A stretch of DNA of 64,000 nucleotides, taken from contig CAVLAO010000001.1 in NCBI GenBank assembly GCA_963660915.1, positions 84,075-148,074 on the forward strand. The letters run 5' to 3'. Position 1 is the stretch's first letter, and the number at the start of each line of letters is the position of its first letter. Below are positions 40,439-49,135 of the stretch, one piece after another. Origin of the DNA: UMGS1766 sp963660915. Lineage in GTDB: Bacteria; Bacillota; Clostridia; Oscillospirales; Oscillospiraceae. A program made the position numbers and the translations under genes. A model generated the notes under the pieces. That model ran no database searches, was not told the DNA's origin, and was given only the letters and a program-made list of their open reading frames with translations.

Positions 40439-43400
40439 TTATCGGTTGGCAAGAAACTCTGCCGCGTCGTCCGGAGCGTCATCCAAGTCGTCTCCCACAT
40501 CCACCTGTTTGGGTTTGCGGCGGTAGAGCAAATCATACATAACCGGCACGACAAACAGCGTCATCAAAGTGGCATAGGCAAGGCCCCCTGCCACTACCAC
40601 TGCCATGCCGCGGCTCATGTTTGCGGTAATATCCTGACTGAACATCATCGTCCCCATAGCCAGAATTGTGGTCAGCGCCGTCATCAGAATCGGGCGCAGT
40701 CGGGTTTTTCCGGTTGCAATCAGCGCTTCTCTTTTTCCCATTCCGCCCAATCGAAGCTGGTTAGTGTAATCCACGAAAACAATGCCATTGTTGACTACAG
40801 TTCCCATCAGCACAAGGAAACCAAGCAGACTGACCATACTGAGCTGATCTCCGGAAATAACCAGTCCCAACAGACCGCCGGTAAAGGCCAGAGGAATGGT
40901 GAACAGAATAATAAACGGGCTGAGCAAACTCTGGAACTGCGCCACCATCACCAGATAAACCAGCACCAGTCCCAGCGCAAGAAGCTGGATCATCTGGGTC
41001 AGCATATCTGTTACCTGTTCTACCTCACCGCCCATGGAGACGGTATAGCCCTCCGGCAGAGAATAGAGATCCAATTGACTCTGCACCTGCTCGGAAAGAC
41101 GGGTGGTATTATAGCCATCCTCGGTCGTCGCCGTCACCGTGACCACATGGGAACCATTTTCCCGGCTGATGGAGCTCATACCGGCAGCATACTCCACCTC
41201 GGCAAATTCACTCAGCTTATGCTCCTCGGTGGCTGCGTTACCGTCCTCATCGGTGGTATTGACCGTGAAGGTCATATCCATCAGATTTTCCACTGTCAAT
41301 GCGTCACTTTCATCCACAATTTTCACATCGACCTGTTGGTCATCTAACGTCAGCGTGGTGGAGGTCTTTTCTGTGGTCAGACGGCTGGAAATGTCCGAAT
41401 AGATCTGTGCCGCAGTCAATCCCACCCGAGCCGCGGCATCCCGGTCAATTGCGAGATGAATGACTTCATCCGCCTCTTCCTGACCATCGGACACATCGGT
41501 AAATCCATCTACCGCTGCAACCATTTCCTTTACATCGTTTGCAATTTCCATCAGTTGGTCCAGATCCTGTCCGGAAATCTGCACGGTCAGTCCGCTGGAC
41601 ATCATGGCCGTCATATCACCGGCAGACGAGGCATCCACCTCTACGGTGCATCCGGTCTCTCCCTCGAAAAGTGCGGTGATTTTCTCTTGAACCGCCGAGA
41701 TCTTGTCCGTTTTATCCATATCATCGGACAAAACCAGATAATAGGTATAGTCCTGATAATCGTTCCCTGCCGCGCTCATAGCGGTGCTCATCAAACTGCT
41801 CATATTCGTCATAGCACCCACTTGCTCGACTCCGTCGACCTGCATCAGTTTTTCTGTAATCGCATCCGCCTTGGCGTAACATTCTTCCTGAGACAGGTCA
41901 TCATCCATTGTTACCTGCACATAGAGTTGGTCGCTGTTCATGGCAGGGATCATCACAATACCCATCCGCGCCACCAAGACAATGGCCACAGCCAGCAGCA
42001 CCGCCGCCGCTCCCAACGGAACTGCTTTCCGCTTCAGGCAAAACGCCAGCACCTTCCCATATCCATTTTGCACCTTTTCCAGAAGCCGATCCTGTTTGGG
42101 CTGTGCCCTGCGAAGCAGAACGCTGCCCATGGTCGGTGCAACCGTCAATGCCACCACCAGACTCGCCAACAGCGCATAGGAAATAGTCAGGGCAAAGGGC
42201 AGCATCAGTTCCCGCACCATGCCGGTAGTGAAAATCATCGGCAGAAAAACACAAATCGTAGTCAAGGTAGAGGAGACAATTGCTCCGGTCACCTGCTTGG
42301 CACCCTGCACCGCCGCTCTTGGTGCCGGAAGGCCTCTGGCCCGCAGGCGATAAATGTTTTCAACCACTACAATGGAGTTATCCACCAGCATGCCTATACC
42401 AAGGGCCAGACCGGACATGGACATCATGTTCAGCGTAATTCCGGTGAAATACATTACAAGTACTGCTACCAGTACACTGAAAGGAATCGAGAAGGCCACC
42501 ACTAACGTGGGGCGGACACTGCGCAAAAATACTGCCAGCACCAGAATCGCCAGAATTGCGCCAAAAATAATATTACTCAGAATCGAGTTGATGAAAATTT
42601 TTATATAGTCGCCCTGATCCATCAGCACAGTAATGTGCAGATTTGGGTTTTCCTGCTCCAATTGCTCAATGGCGGCGTTGCAGGTTTTTGAAACATCGCT
42701 GGTTCCGGCGGTACTGGCCTTATAAATACTCAGCAAAACCGCATCCCGTCCATCCATGCGGACATAGCTGTCGGCCGAATTGTCGATCATCATAACAGAG
42801 GCCACATCTTCCAGTGTGATATCTCCAATACCGTCAATACTGGTAAGTACCATACTCTTCAGCTGATCAACGCTCTCCAGTTCGTCGCCGACCTTCAACA
42901 GCCACTGATGATTGTCTTCGTCATCAATATAACCGGCTGGCATGGAAAAGTTCTGGGCATAGATCAAGGACGACAGGGTGTCCAAACTGACCAGCTGATC
43001 CAGGTTCGCACTCTTCAGCGCCTGATCCCGTGCGGAATTGTAATTTTCTCTTGCCTCGTCCAGCTGTGTCTGGGCATCCGTCAACGCCGTTGCATTGGAA
43101 GAAATCTGGGCACTGGCTGCGCCAAAAGCTGCAGCCGCTGTCATTTTTCCCGACTCCAACGCGGAATAATTGTCCAACGCACCTTGAACAGCAGAATTGA
43201 CTGTATCCAAAACTGCCTGACTGGCAGCAATCTCTGTGGTCAGGTTGGCAAGCTCGGTTTCAATCTGTGGAATTCGGGTCATCACAATATTCTGCATCTG
43301 CTGAAGGTTTTCTGCCGTCAGCATAGCCGCCGTTTCCTCCTGTCCGGCCGCAGTCAGCATTTGAACTGCCATCGCCAGCTTGTCCGGATTGGCGATGGCA

Positions 43401-44356
43401 TCCGCCACGTCCATTGGCAGTGCCTCTGCCATCGCTCCCGCTCCGGCACGCAGCTGACCAAACAGTGCATTCATCTGATCATAGCTGTCTTCGATCCCTG
43501 CCTGCTGATACGCATCCAGTTCTGTCTGCAGGGCGGTTTGATTTGCCTGCTGACTGGTGAGGATCGCGGAATAAGCCGACTGAGTGGCAAGCGCTTCATT
43601 CATCTGCCGGGTCAACTCACCCATCTGCTGGGTCTGCTGGCTTTGCTGCTCCTCCAGCTGCTGCTGCCCACTCTCCAGCTGCGCTTTTCCGCTGTCAATC
43701 TGGCTCTGCGCGTCGTCCAACTGTTCCCGTGCCTCCGCCAGCTGATCGTTCACTTTTGCCGCCAATCGATCATTCAAGGCATCGACTTTATCCTGATCCA
43801 GCCGCACCTCTACCATTTGCTCCACCAAACCCAGGGTAGACACGCTGGCCACACCGGACTGCCGCTGAAAATAAGGTGACAACGTGTCGTTGACATAGTC
43901 CGTCAACTCATAGACATCCATGTCGGAGCGATCCGCCGCCACGTACATGGTTGCCATCATATCCAGACTGATTTCCATCACGCTGGGCGTCCCTGCCAGA
44001 TCCGGAAGACTGCTTTCCACCCCGTCCAGTGCAGAGTTGACCTTCACGAGGGCGGAATCCATGTCTGTGTCCTCTTCAAACTCCAGCATCACCATGCTGT
44101 AGTTTTCCGCGCTGGTGGAAGTGACATTTTTTACGCCATTCACAGTGCCCACCGCATTTTCCATCGGCTGAGTGACTTCCTGTTCCACTTTTTCCGGACT
44201 GGCACCCGGATACGTGGTAACCAGCACCAGATAGGGAGTGGAAATTGCGGGCAGCAAATCCGTAGTCATTTTTGTCAAACTGACCGCTGCCAGCATCAGA
44301 ACAATAATTACCGCAACAAAGGTGGTAAATGGTTTTTTGACGCTTTGTTTTATCAT
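40439..44356 (-). CDS. RND-family efflux transporter (SwrC/AcrB-like)
   Basis: A 1305-residue proton-driven exporter. Twelve membrane helices are arranged as one N-terminal helix, an extracellular domain, five or six helices, a second extracellular domain and a final group. The ion-relay helix reads LGIGMLVDNSIVVVENIYRLRARG. Compared with AcrB (about 1050 residues), the first extracellular domain contains an extra 250-300 residues (about 195-500). That insertion is coiled coil and rich in Q, A and L, as in Gram-positive SwrC-type pumps that lack an outer-membrane partner. ATG 44356 has GAGAGG upstream. No regulator or adaptor gene is adjacent. Confidence 0.9.
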   Translation of the reverse strand: MIKQSVKKPFTTFVAVIIVLMLAAVSLTKMTTDLLPAISTPYLVLVTTYPGASPEKVEQEVTQPMENAVGTVNGVKNVTSTSAENYSMVMLEFEEDTDMDSALVKVNSALDGVESSLPDLAGTPSVMEISLDMMATMYVAADRSDMDVYELTDYVNDTLSPYFQRQSGVASVSTLGLVEQMVEVRLDQDKVDALNDRLAAKVNDQLAEAREQLDDAQSQIDSGKAQLESGQQQLEEQQSQQTQQMGELTRQMNEALATQSAYSAILTSQQANQTALQTELDAYQQAGIEDSYDQMNALFGQLRAGAGAMAEALPMDVADAIANPDKLAMAVQMLTAAGQEETAAMLTAENLQQMQNIVMTRIPQIETELANLTTEIAASQAVLDTVNSAVQGALDNYSALESGKMTAAAAFGAASAQISSNATALTDAQTQLDEARENYNSARDQALKSANLDQLVSLDTLSSLIYAQNFSMPAGYIDDEDNHQWLLKVGDELESVDQLKSMVLTSIDGIGDITLEDVASVMMIDNSADSYVRMDGRDAVLLSIYKASTAGTSDVSKTCNAAIEQLEQENPNLHITVLMDQGDYIKIFINSILSNIIFGAILAILVLAVFLRSVRPTLVVAFSIPFSVLVAVLVMYFTGITLNMMSMSGLALGIGMLVDNSIVVVENIYRLRARGLPAPRAAVQGAKQVTGAIVSSTLTTICVFLPMIFTTGMVRELMLPFALTISYALLASLVVALTVAPTMGSVLLRRAQPKQDRLLEKVQNGYGKVLAFCLKRKAVPLGAAAVLLAVAIVLVARMGIVMIPAMNSDQLYVQVTMDDDLSQEECYAKADAITEKLMQVDGVEQVGAMTNMSSLMSTAMSAAGNDYQDYTYYLVLSDDMDKTDKISAVQEKITALFEGETGCTVEVDASSAGDMTAMMSSGLTVQISGQDLDQLMEIANDVKEMVAAVDGFTDVSDGQEEADEVIHLAIDRDAAARVGLTAAQIYSDISSRLTTEKTSTTLTLDDQQVDVKIVDESDALTVENLMDMTFTVNTTDEDGNAATEEHKLSEFAEVEYAAGMSSISRENGSHVVTVTATTEDGYNTTRLSEQVQSQLDLYSLPEGYTVSMGGEVEQVTDMLTQMIQLLALGLVLVYLVMVAQFQSLLSPFIILFTIPLAFTGGLLGLVISGDQLSMVSLLGFLVLMGTVVNNGIVFVDYTNQLRLGGMGKREALIATGKTRLRPILMTALTTILAMGTMMFSQDITANMSRGMAVVVAGGLAYATLMTLFVVPVMYDLLYRRKPKQVDVGDDLDDAPDDAAEFLANR

Positions 44357-44402
44357 AGAGGCCTCTCTTCCGGAACTTGATTTTTTATCGCGCACCAAAG
44401 CA

Positions 44403-44431
44403 ACATTACCACAATCAAAAAACAAAATCAA
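44403..44431 (-). promoter_or_regulatory. Promoter of the RND transporter
   Basis: Minus-strand TTGATT (44426-44431) and TAATGT (44403-44408) with a 17-nt spacer, about 40 nt before the start. Boxes are only moderately good. Confidence 0.4.
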
Positions 44432-44464
44432 TCACGTCTGCGAAATGATTTCCTGCAAAAAAAA

Positions 44465-44492
44465 ATCCTCCCCGGCAAAAGCCGGGGAGGAT
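44465..44492 (-). terminator. Terminator of the cupin-SDR operon
   Basis: A perfect 12-bp GC-rich stem with a 4-nt loop is followed on the minus strand by a run of T. It lies 25 nt after the SDR stop. Confidence 0.9.
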
Positions 44493-44516
44493 AAATTCGT
44501 GCTTTTCTGATGAAAA

Positions 44517-45389
44517 TCAGGACGTAGCAACCAAGCCGCCATCGGGATAGATGGAAGCAGCGGTGACCATGTCGGAAGCAGCAGAAGCCAGGAAGATAGC
44601 CGGGCCGACAACGTCGATCTCATAGCCGATACGCTGAGCGGGCAGAGAAGCGGCGATGTTGTTGCGGACGTTCTCATCGGGAGGCAGAATACCAACCATC
44701 ATGGGAGTATAGGTGATGGTGGGCCCGATCAGGTTGACCTGGATGTTAGGACGCAGGTCAGCAGCAAAGGCCTTGGTCAGCATCTCGACAGCACCCTTGG
44801 TGGTGTTGTAGGGCACGTTGCCGCCGCCGCCGTTTGCAACGGCGCGGATACCACGGACAGAACCGAAGTTGATGATCTTGCCGTAGCCCTTGTTGGTGTT
44901 GGGCTGGCCGGGAACGATCTCGACGGGCTCGTCGCCGTCCAGATTGTTGTTCTTCATCCAGTTGCCGAAGTACTTGCAGGTCAGCATCAGAGAAGTGATG
45001 TTGGTGTGCAGCATCTTCTCAAAGTAGTCGGTCTCGATCTCATAGGACCACATCTTCTTGTTGATGCCCTGAGCGTTGACCAGAATGTCGCAGCCGCCCA
45101 GACCGTCAGCACCGGTGACGACCTCAACAGCGTGCTTGACGAACTCTTCGTCGCCGGCATCGCCAGCCAGGTACATGACCTTCACGCCAGCAGCGGCCTT
45201 AGCCTGAATGCGGGCAACAGCAGCCTGCAGCTTCTCCTCGCTACGGGAAGAAATGCAGACGGAGCAGCCGTTAGCGGCATAACCCTCAGCAATGGCCTCG
45301 CCGAAACCGCCGGCGCCGCCGAAAATCATAGCTTTCTTGCCGGCGATATCGAACATCTTGGTCAGATCGCCAGAATAAACTTTAGGCAT
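44517..45389 (-). CDS. Short-chain dehydrogenase/reductase
   Basis: A 290-residue SDR enzyme. The cofactor motif reads IFGGAGGFGEAIAEGYAANG (residues about 22-41), NAQG stands for the NAG motif and the catalytic residues are Ser in INFGSVRG and Y-N-T-T-K. It resembles gluconate 5-dehydrogenase and 2-deoxygluconate 3-dehydrogenase-type enzymes, but the substrate is not certain. An insertion near residues 145-165 (MKNNNLDGDEPVEIVPGQPN) is longer than usual. It follows a cupin gene in one operon. Confidence 0.85.
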   Translation of the reverse strand: MPKVYSGDLTKMFDIAGKKAMIFGGAGGFGEAIAEGYAANGCSVCISSRSEEKLQAAVARIQAKAAAGVKVMYLAGDAGDEEFVKHAVEVVTGADGLGGCDILVNAQGINKKMWSYEIETDYFEKMLHTNITSLMLTCKYFGNWMKNNNLDGDEPVEIVPGQPNTNKGYGKIINFGSVRGIRAVANGGGGNVPYNTTKGAVEMLTKAFAADLRPNIQVNLIGPTITYTPMMVGILPPDENVRNNIAASLPAQRIGYEIDVVGPAIFLASAASDMVTAASIYPDGGLVATS

Positions 45390-45453
45390 AGTAATTACTC
45401 CTTTACTCACGTTTTATTCATCTAATCCGCAGTGCGGACAGAGGAATCAAAAA

Positions 45454-45819
45454 TCAGGCCTGAGGAGGCAGCAGGGTAACCAGCATCTTGGTTACGGTGG
45501 TGCCGTTGTTGGTCACGCTCTTGGGGCAGCCGCCGCAGCAATGGAAGCTGTCGCCAGCATGCAGAACAGTCTCGCCGTCCTCGGTCTTCAGGGTCATCTC
45601 ACCCTCCAGAATGTAGTAAATGGACTCCAGAGGATTTGCGCCGTAGTCGCATCCGCCGCCCGGAACGAAATAGGTGATGCCCTGAATCATCTTGCCGCCG
45701 TCAACGTCAGCAGGATCATGCAGACGGGTGGGGACACACTCGTTGTGGCCGGGAGCAGTGTAGGTGTAGACAGTGCTGCCCTCAACGCCCTTGGCTCTCT
45801 GAACTTTGTACTGTGCCAT
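45454..45819 (-). CDS. Cupin-domain protein
   Basis: A 121-residue small beta-barrel protein. Cupin motif 1 is reduced (GGGCDYGANPLESIYYILEGEMTL) and motif 2 is AGDSFHCCGGCPKSVTN. The usual histidine and glutamate metal ligands are partly missing in motif 1, with Cys-rich residues (HCCGGC) in motif 2. It may bind a small sugar acid or act as an isomerase with the downstream SDR; this is inference from neighbourhood. Confidence 0.8.
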   Translation of the reverse strand: MAQYKVQRAKGVEGSTVYTYTAPGHNECVPTRLHDPADVDGGKMIQGITYFVPGGGCDYGANPLESIYYILEGEMTLKTEDGETVLHAGDSFHCCGGCPKSVTNNGTTVTKMLVTLLPPQA

Positions 45820-45903
45820 GATAATGACTTCCTTTCAAAATCAGATTGGAAATAGGTTAACGGGCGAACCCCTCAAAGATCAACCCGATGAACTACCATG
45901 CTC

Positions 45904-45932
45904 AGTTTAGCACACCCCTACAAGGATTGCAA
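45904..45932 (-). promoter_or_regulatory. Promoter of the cupin-SDR operon
   Basis: Minus-strand TTGCAA (45927-45932) and TAAACT (45904-45909), 17 nt apart, about 85 nt before the cupin start. The rest of the 384-nt gap (45820-46203) holds only the MFS terminator and a short TGGAAA/TTTCCA inverted repeat. Confidence 0.55.
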
Positions 45933-46022
45933 GTGGATTTGGCATTTTTTCTGCCCCTTTGGTCGTTGGTTTTTCGTCTCATGGACAGAGAAAATTTTCT
46001 CCGTTTTTTGTTTATATCGACG

Positions 46023-46065
46023 AAAAAACCGCTAAAAGCGCTCAAATTTCGGCGTTTTTAGCGGT
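46023..46065 (-). terminator. Terminator of the MFS gene
   Basis: A 13-bp stem with one wobble pair (46028-46040 / 46053-46065) is followed on the minus strand by six T residues. It lies about 140 nt after the MFS stop. Confidence 0.7.
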
Positions 46066-46203
46066 CTGAATTGGAAATTATTTTCCAGTGCGTTTTCGAT
46101 TGATTCAAGGGAGCGTCACAAAAAGTTTACATAGAAAAAAAGAACATCTGCAGCAGCATTTTTCTTTTCCACATTCTTCTTGATGAGCCAGCACCTCAAC
46201 CGG

Positions 46204-47355
46204 TTATCTTTTCCGATAAAATGCCCAGGAACAAACGCCGCTCAAAACGACGCAGAGACCTGCCAACAGGAAGGAAACCGTAAATCCGGCACATTCAATC
46301 ACAGCGCCCCAGATAAAGGTGCCGATGCCGACCCCCACATCGCCTGCCATCAGCAGTGTGCTAGTCGCAGCCCCGCGGCGGCGCTCCGGAACTCCCTGCA
46401 CCGTCATAACCGACAAAACAGGATAAGAAATGCCCATGGATGCGCCATAGCCAATTCCACCAAGGAAATAGGTTGCCTGACAGGGCACTGTACCAATTAA
46501 AATATAGCAAACGCCGCACAGCACCATGCTGATTGCCATCAACGTCTGCGGCTTCAGTTTCTTCAGCATTGCATCTGTGCTGAGGTTGGTAATTGCCATG
46601 GAAACGGCAGCAATCAGCAGGAAAGAACCCGGACTGGAATACCCCTTCTGCTGGGCAAACAGCAGAATAAAGCTGTTGCAGCTGGCAACGCCCAGCATGA
46701 TCAGCAGTTCCACCACCGCCGGCCGCAGCGCAGCCTTTTCCAAAACGGTCTGAATGCCATGCTCTGCAGAGGCGGCTTGTTCCGGTTTGGCGCGACCCTT
46801 TTCATAGTTGCACACCAGGGCCAGTGCTCCGCCGCCCAATCCCAGCACCAGGCAGAGAACAAACACCGGCATATAGCTTCCTCCGGCGCTCAGTCCCAGC
46901 ACCAGATACCCTGCGCAGGCCAAACTGACCGCCATAGCGGCCCAGAAAATACCCATGCCCAGATTTGACTTTTCCGGCGGCGTCACATCCACGCTGGCGG
47001 TGGCAAAAGCAGCGTTTCCTGCAGCAAATCCCATGCCCTGAATTCCGCGAAGGAGAAGCATCAATGCCGCAATCGGCAGAAGTCCAAACAGGAGGGCGGC
47101 TGCCCCCATCAGGATCGTGCCAAGTACCATCACCAGACGGCGGGAACGGGTGTCCACCAGATAGCCGCCCAGCAACCGGCCGACGATGCCGAAAATGGCA
47201 AAGGGCACGCCGATCAGGCCGGAAAAGCTGGTAGAAAAACCAATACTGCTCAAATACAGGGGCAGAGAATTATTTAACAGGTTGTGCACCAGGAGCAGGC
47301 ACAGGGAGCCCAGCCAGATGCAGACATAAAAGCGGTTGAATAGTTTCTTTTGCAT
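46204..47355 (-). CDS. MFS transporter
   Basis: A 383-residue permease with twelve predicted helices. The motif between helices 2 and 3 is GRLLGGYLVDTRSRR. It is of the drug or sugar exporter kind, with no closer assignment. ATG 47355 has AGAGGGA upstream; the longer frame to 47427 has no ribosome site. It is divergent from the GntP permease, and the shared intergenic region is rich in palindromes. Confidence 0.85.
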   Translation of the reverse strand: MQKKLFNRFYVCIWLGSLCLLLVHNLLNNSLPLYLSSIGFSTSFSGLIGVPFAIFGIVGRLLGGYLVDTRSRRLVMVLGTILMGAAALLFGLLPIAALMLLLRGIQGMGFAAGNAAFATASVDVTPPEKSNLGMGIFWAAMAVSLACAGYLVLGLSAGGSYMPVFVLCLVLGLGGGALALVCNYEKGRAKPEQAASAEHGIQTVLEKAALRPAVVELLIMLGVASCNSFILLFAQQKGYSSPGSFLLIAAVSMAITNLSTDAMLKKLKPQTLMAISMVLCGVCYILIGTVPCQATYFLGGIGYGASMGISYPVLSVMTVQGVPERRRGAATSTLLMAGDVGVGIGTFIWGAVIECAGFTVSFLLAGLCVVLSGVCSWAFYRKR

Positions 47356-47387
47356 GTAAGTCCCTCTTTCTTCGATCTTTTTTTGAC

Positions 47388-47427
47388 ATACAATTGTATA
47401 TGATACCGTCTCGCCACGGAATTTCAA
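47388..47427 (-). promoter_or_regulatory. MFS promoter with operator-like palindrome
   Basis: Minus-strand TTGAAA (47422-47427), a 16-nt spacer and TATCAT (47400-47405). A perfect 12-bp palindrome, ATACAATTGTAT (47388-47399), overlaps the expected start point, a typical site for a repressor. Confidence 0.5.
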
Positions 47428-47441
47428 CCCATATTTTCAGC

Positions 47442-47465
47442 TTACCTGCAGGTAACCTGGTTACC
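47442..47465. promoter_or_regulatory. Overlapping palindromes between divergent permeases
   Basis: TTACCTGCAGGTAA (47442-47455) and GGTAACCTGGTTACC (47451-47465) overlap, so the half-site TTACC occurs in three alternating orientations. This suggests cooperative binding by a dimeric regulator that is not encoded next to it. Confidence 0.45.
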
Positions 47466-47497
47466 TTCGATGCACAACCGCACTTTATTGTGCGGTC

Positions 47498-47526
47498 TTA
47501 ACAATTTTGTTCCGATATGTTAGACT
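47498..47526 (+). promoter_or_regulatory. Promoter of the GntP permease
   Basis: TTAACA (47498-47503) and TAGACT (47521-47526) with a 17-nt spacer. A CCGCAC/GTGCGG inverted repeat (47478-47495) sits just upstream of the -35. Confidence 0.45.
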
Positions 47527-47578
47527 CGCTTTGTTGAGAAAGTGAGTAAATCACAAAGAGATGACAAGGAGGAAAAAC

Positions 47579-48910
47579 ATGTCAACTACAATTGGTATTC
47601 TGTCCATTATTGTGGCATTTGCCGGTTTGATCGTGTTGACGTATAAGGGCATGTCCGTCATGTATGTGGCTCCGCTGTGTGCCCTGTTCGTCGCATTGGT
47701 CAACGGTATTCCGCTGCTGGACGCCATCACCGGCCCATTCCTGGGCGGCACCACCGGCTTTATTACCGGCCTGCTCCCCATCTTCATGCTGTCCATCCTC
47801 ATGGGCCGCGTTTATGTAGAGTCCGGCGCTGCGGTGAATATCGCCCGCACTCTGATGAACGTCTTTGCCCGCAAGGCATCCGGTCCCCGCAAGCAGACCA
47901 TCGCGGTCTATATCTGCATTGCGGTCAGCTGGGCCATGTGCTTCGGCGGCATCGACACCTTCTGCGCCCTGTTCACCCTGTTCCCGGTTATGCTGACCAT
48001 CTGTTCGGAAGCAAACATTCCCCGCAAGTATCTGATCGGTTTGATCACCTGCGGTGTTTCCACTGCTGCTTTAACCCCCGGCGCACCGTTGGTTACCAAT
48101 TACACCCCCATGAACATTCTCGGCACCAGCTCTGCCGCCGGTCTGATTCCCGGTTTGGCTGCGGTTCTGGTCATGCTGCTAGGCGGCGGCATCTACCTCT
48201 CCAAATCCATTCATCGCGCTTCTGCCCGCGGCGAGGTCTTTGAACCGGGCAATGTGCCTTTCACCCCTCCGGAGGAAGGCCGCAAGTATCCCCCCTTCGT
48301 CATTGCCCTGCTGCCCCTGGTGCTGGTGGTTGTGGTGTTCAACCTTATCAACAACCTGATTCCTGCGCTGGCGCTTGGCTTTGTCCTTTCCCTGATCCTT
48401 TTGGTGCCTTTCTTCCCCAAGACTGCGGAGTGCAGCCGCGGCAAGGCACTGATCAACACCTTGAACGAAGGCGGCCGCTCCACTGCCGAGTCCATCTTTA
48501 TGGGCGCAATTGTGGTGGGCTTCGCCTCTGTGGTACAGGCCACTGCCGCCTATCAGGTCATGGTGGACGGCCTGCTGTCCCTGCCCCTGCCCGCACCGAT
48601 TCTAGTGGTGATCGCCGTTGCAATTCTGGTCGGCCTCACTGGTTCCCCACCTGCCGGACTGGCAATTGTAGTGCCGGTGCTGGCTGCAAATCTGAGCCTG
48701 TCCCCCATTGCAATTCACCGTATTGCCACAACAGCGGCAACTACCTTTGACACCCTGCCCTTCCAGGGGGCTATCCTGATCATGCTGAGCATGGCCGACC
48801 TGAAGCACAAGGACGGTTATCCCCCCGTCATGATGTGCACTGTTGTCTGGACTCTGGCGGCTTCCGTGGTAGCGGCAATCCTGTTCGCCGTGTTCCCCGG
48901 TTTGACCTGA
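47579..48910 (+). CDS. GntP-family permease
   Basis: A 443-residue transporter with about twelve helices, of the GntP group that imports gluconate and other organic acids by proton symport. Family-like segments include GPFLGGTTGFITGLLPIF, FGGIDTFCALFTLFPVML and GLTGSPPAGLAIVVPVLA. ATG 47579 has AAGGAGG 7 nt upstream. An independent terminator follows, and a flavin oxidoreductase gene comes next in the same direction. Confidence 0.85.
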   Translation: MSTTIGILSIIVAFAGLIVLTYKGMSVMYVAPLCALFVALVNGIPLLDAITGPFLGGTTGFITGLLPIFMLSILMGRVYVESGAAVNIARTLMNVFARKASGPRKQTIAVYICIAVSWAMCFGGIDTFCALFTLFPVMLTICSEANIPRKYLIGLITCGVSTAALTPGAPLVTNYTPMNILGTSSAAGLIPGLAAVLVMLLGGGIYLSKSIHRASARGEVFEPGNVPFTPPEEGRKYPPFVIALLPLVLVVVVFNLINNLIPALALGFVLSLILLVPFFPKTAECSRGKALINTLNEGGRSTAESIFMGAIVVGFASVVQATAAYQVMVDGLLSLPLPAPILVVIAVAILVGLTGSPPAGLAIVVPVLAANLSLSPIAIHRIATTAATTFDTLPFQGAILIMLSMADLKHKDGYPPVMMCTVVWTLAASVVAAILFAVFPGLT

Positions 48911-48952
48911 TCAAACGCACATTTCCCACATTTCATATCCCCTCTTATCCTC

Positions 48953-48983
48953 GAAAACGGGCGGAGCTTCTCCGCCCGTTTTC
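48953..48983 (+). terminator. Terminator of the GntP gene
   Basis: A 14-bp perfect stem (GAAAACGGGCGGAG / CTCCGCCCGTTTTC) with a 3-nt loop; the end of the right arm supplies TTTT. Confidence 0.8.
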
Positions 48984-49015
48984 AACAAAAAAGTTCTGGG
49001 GTTAAGGTCAGAGAC

Positions 49016-49062
49016 TTACTTTAAAGTAACTTCTTTTCAAGGTAAACGTGTTCTGATACAAT
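49016..49062 (+). promoter_or_regulatory. Promoter and palindrome of the flavin oxidoreductase gene
   Basis: TACAAT (49057-49062) is preceded by a poor -35. A perfect 14-bp palindrome, TTACTTTAAAGTAA (49016-49029), is centred near -46 of the expected start, a place that fits an activator. Confidence 0.45.
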
Positions 49063-49135
49063 GAAGTTGCAAACAGAAGATCCATTACCGAACCTTATTA
49101 TAAAAATAAAACAACACAGAAAGGAAGCAATCACC

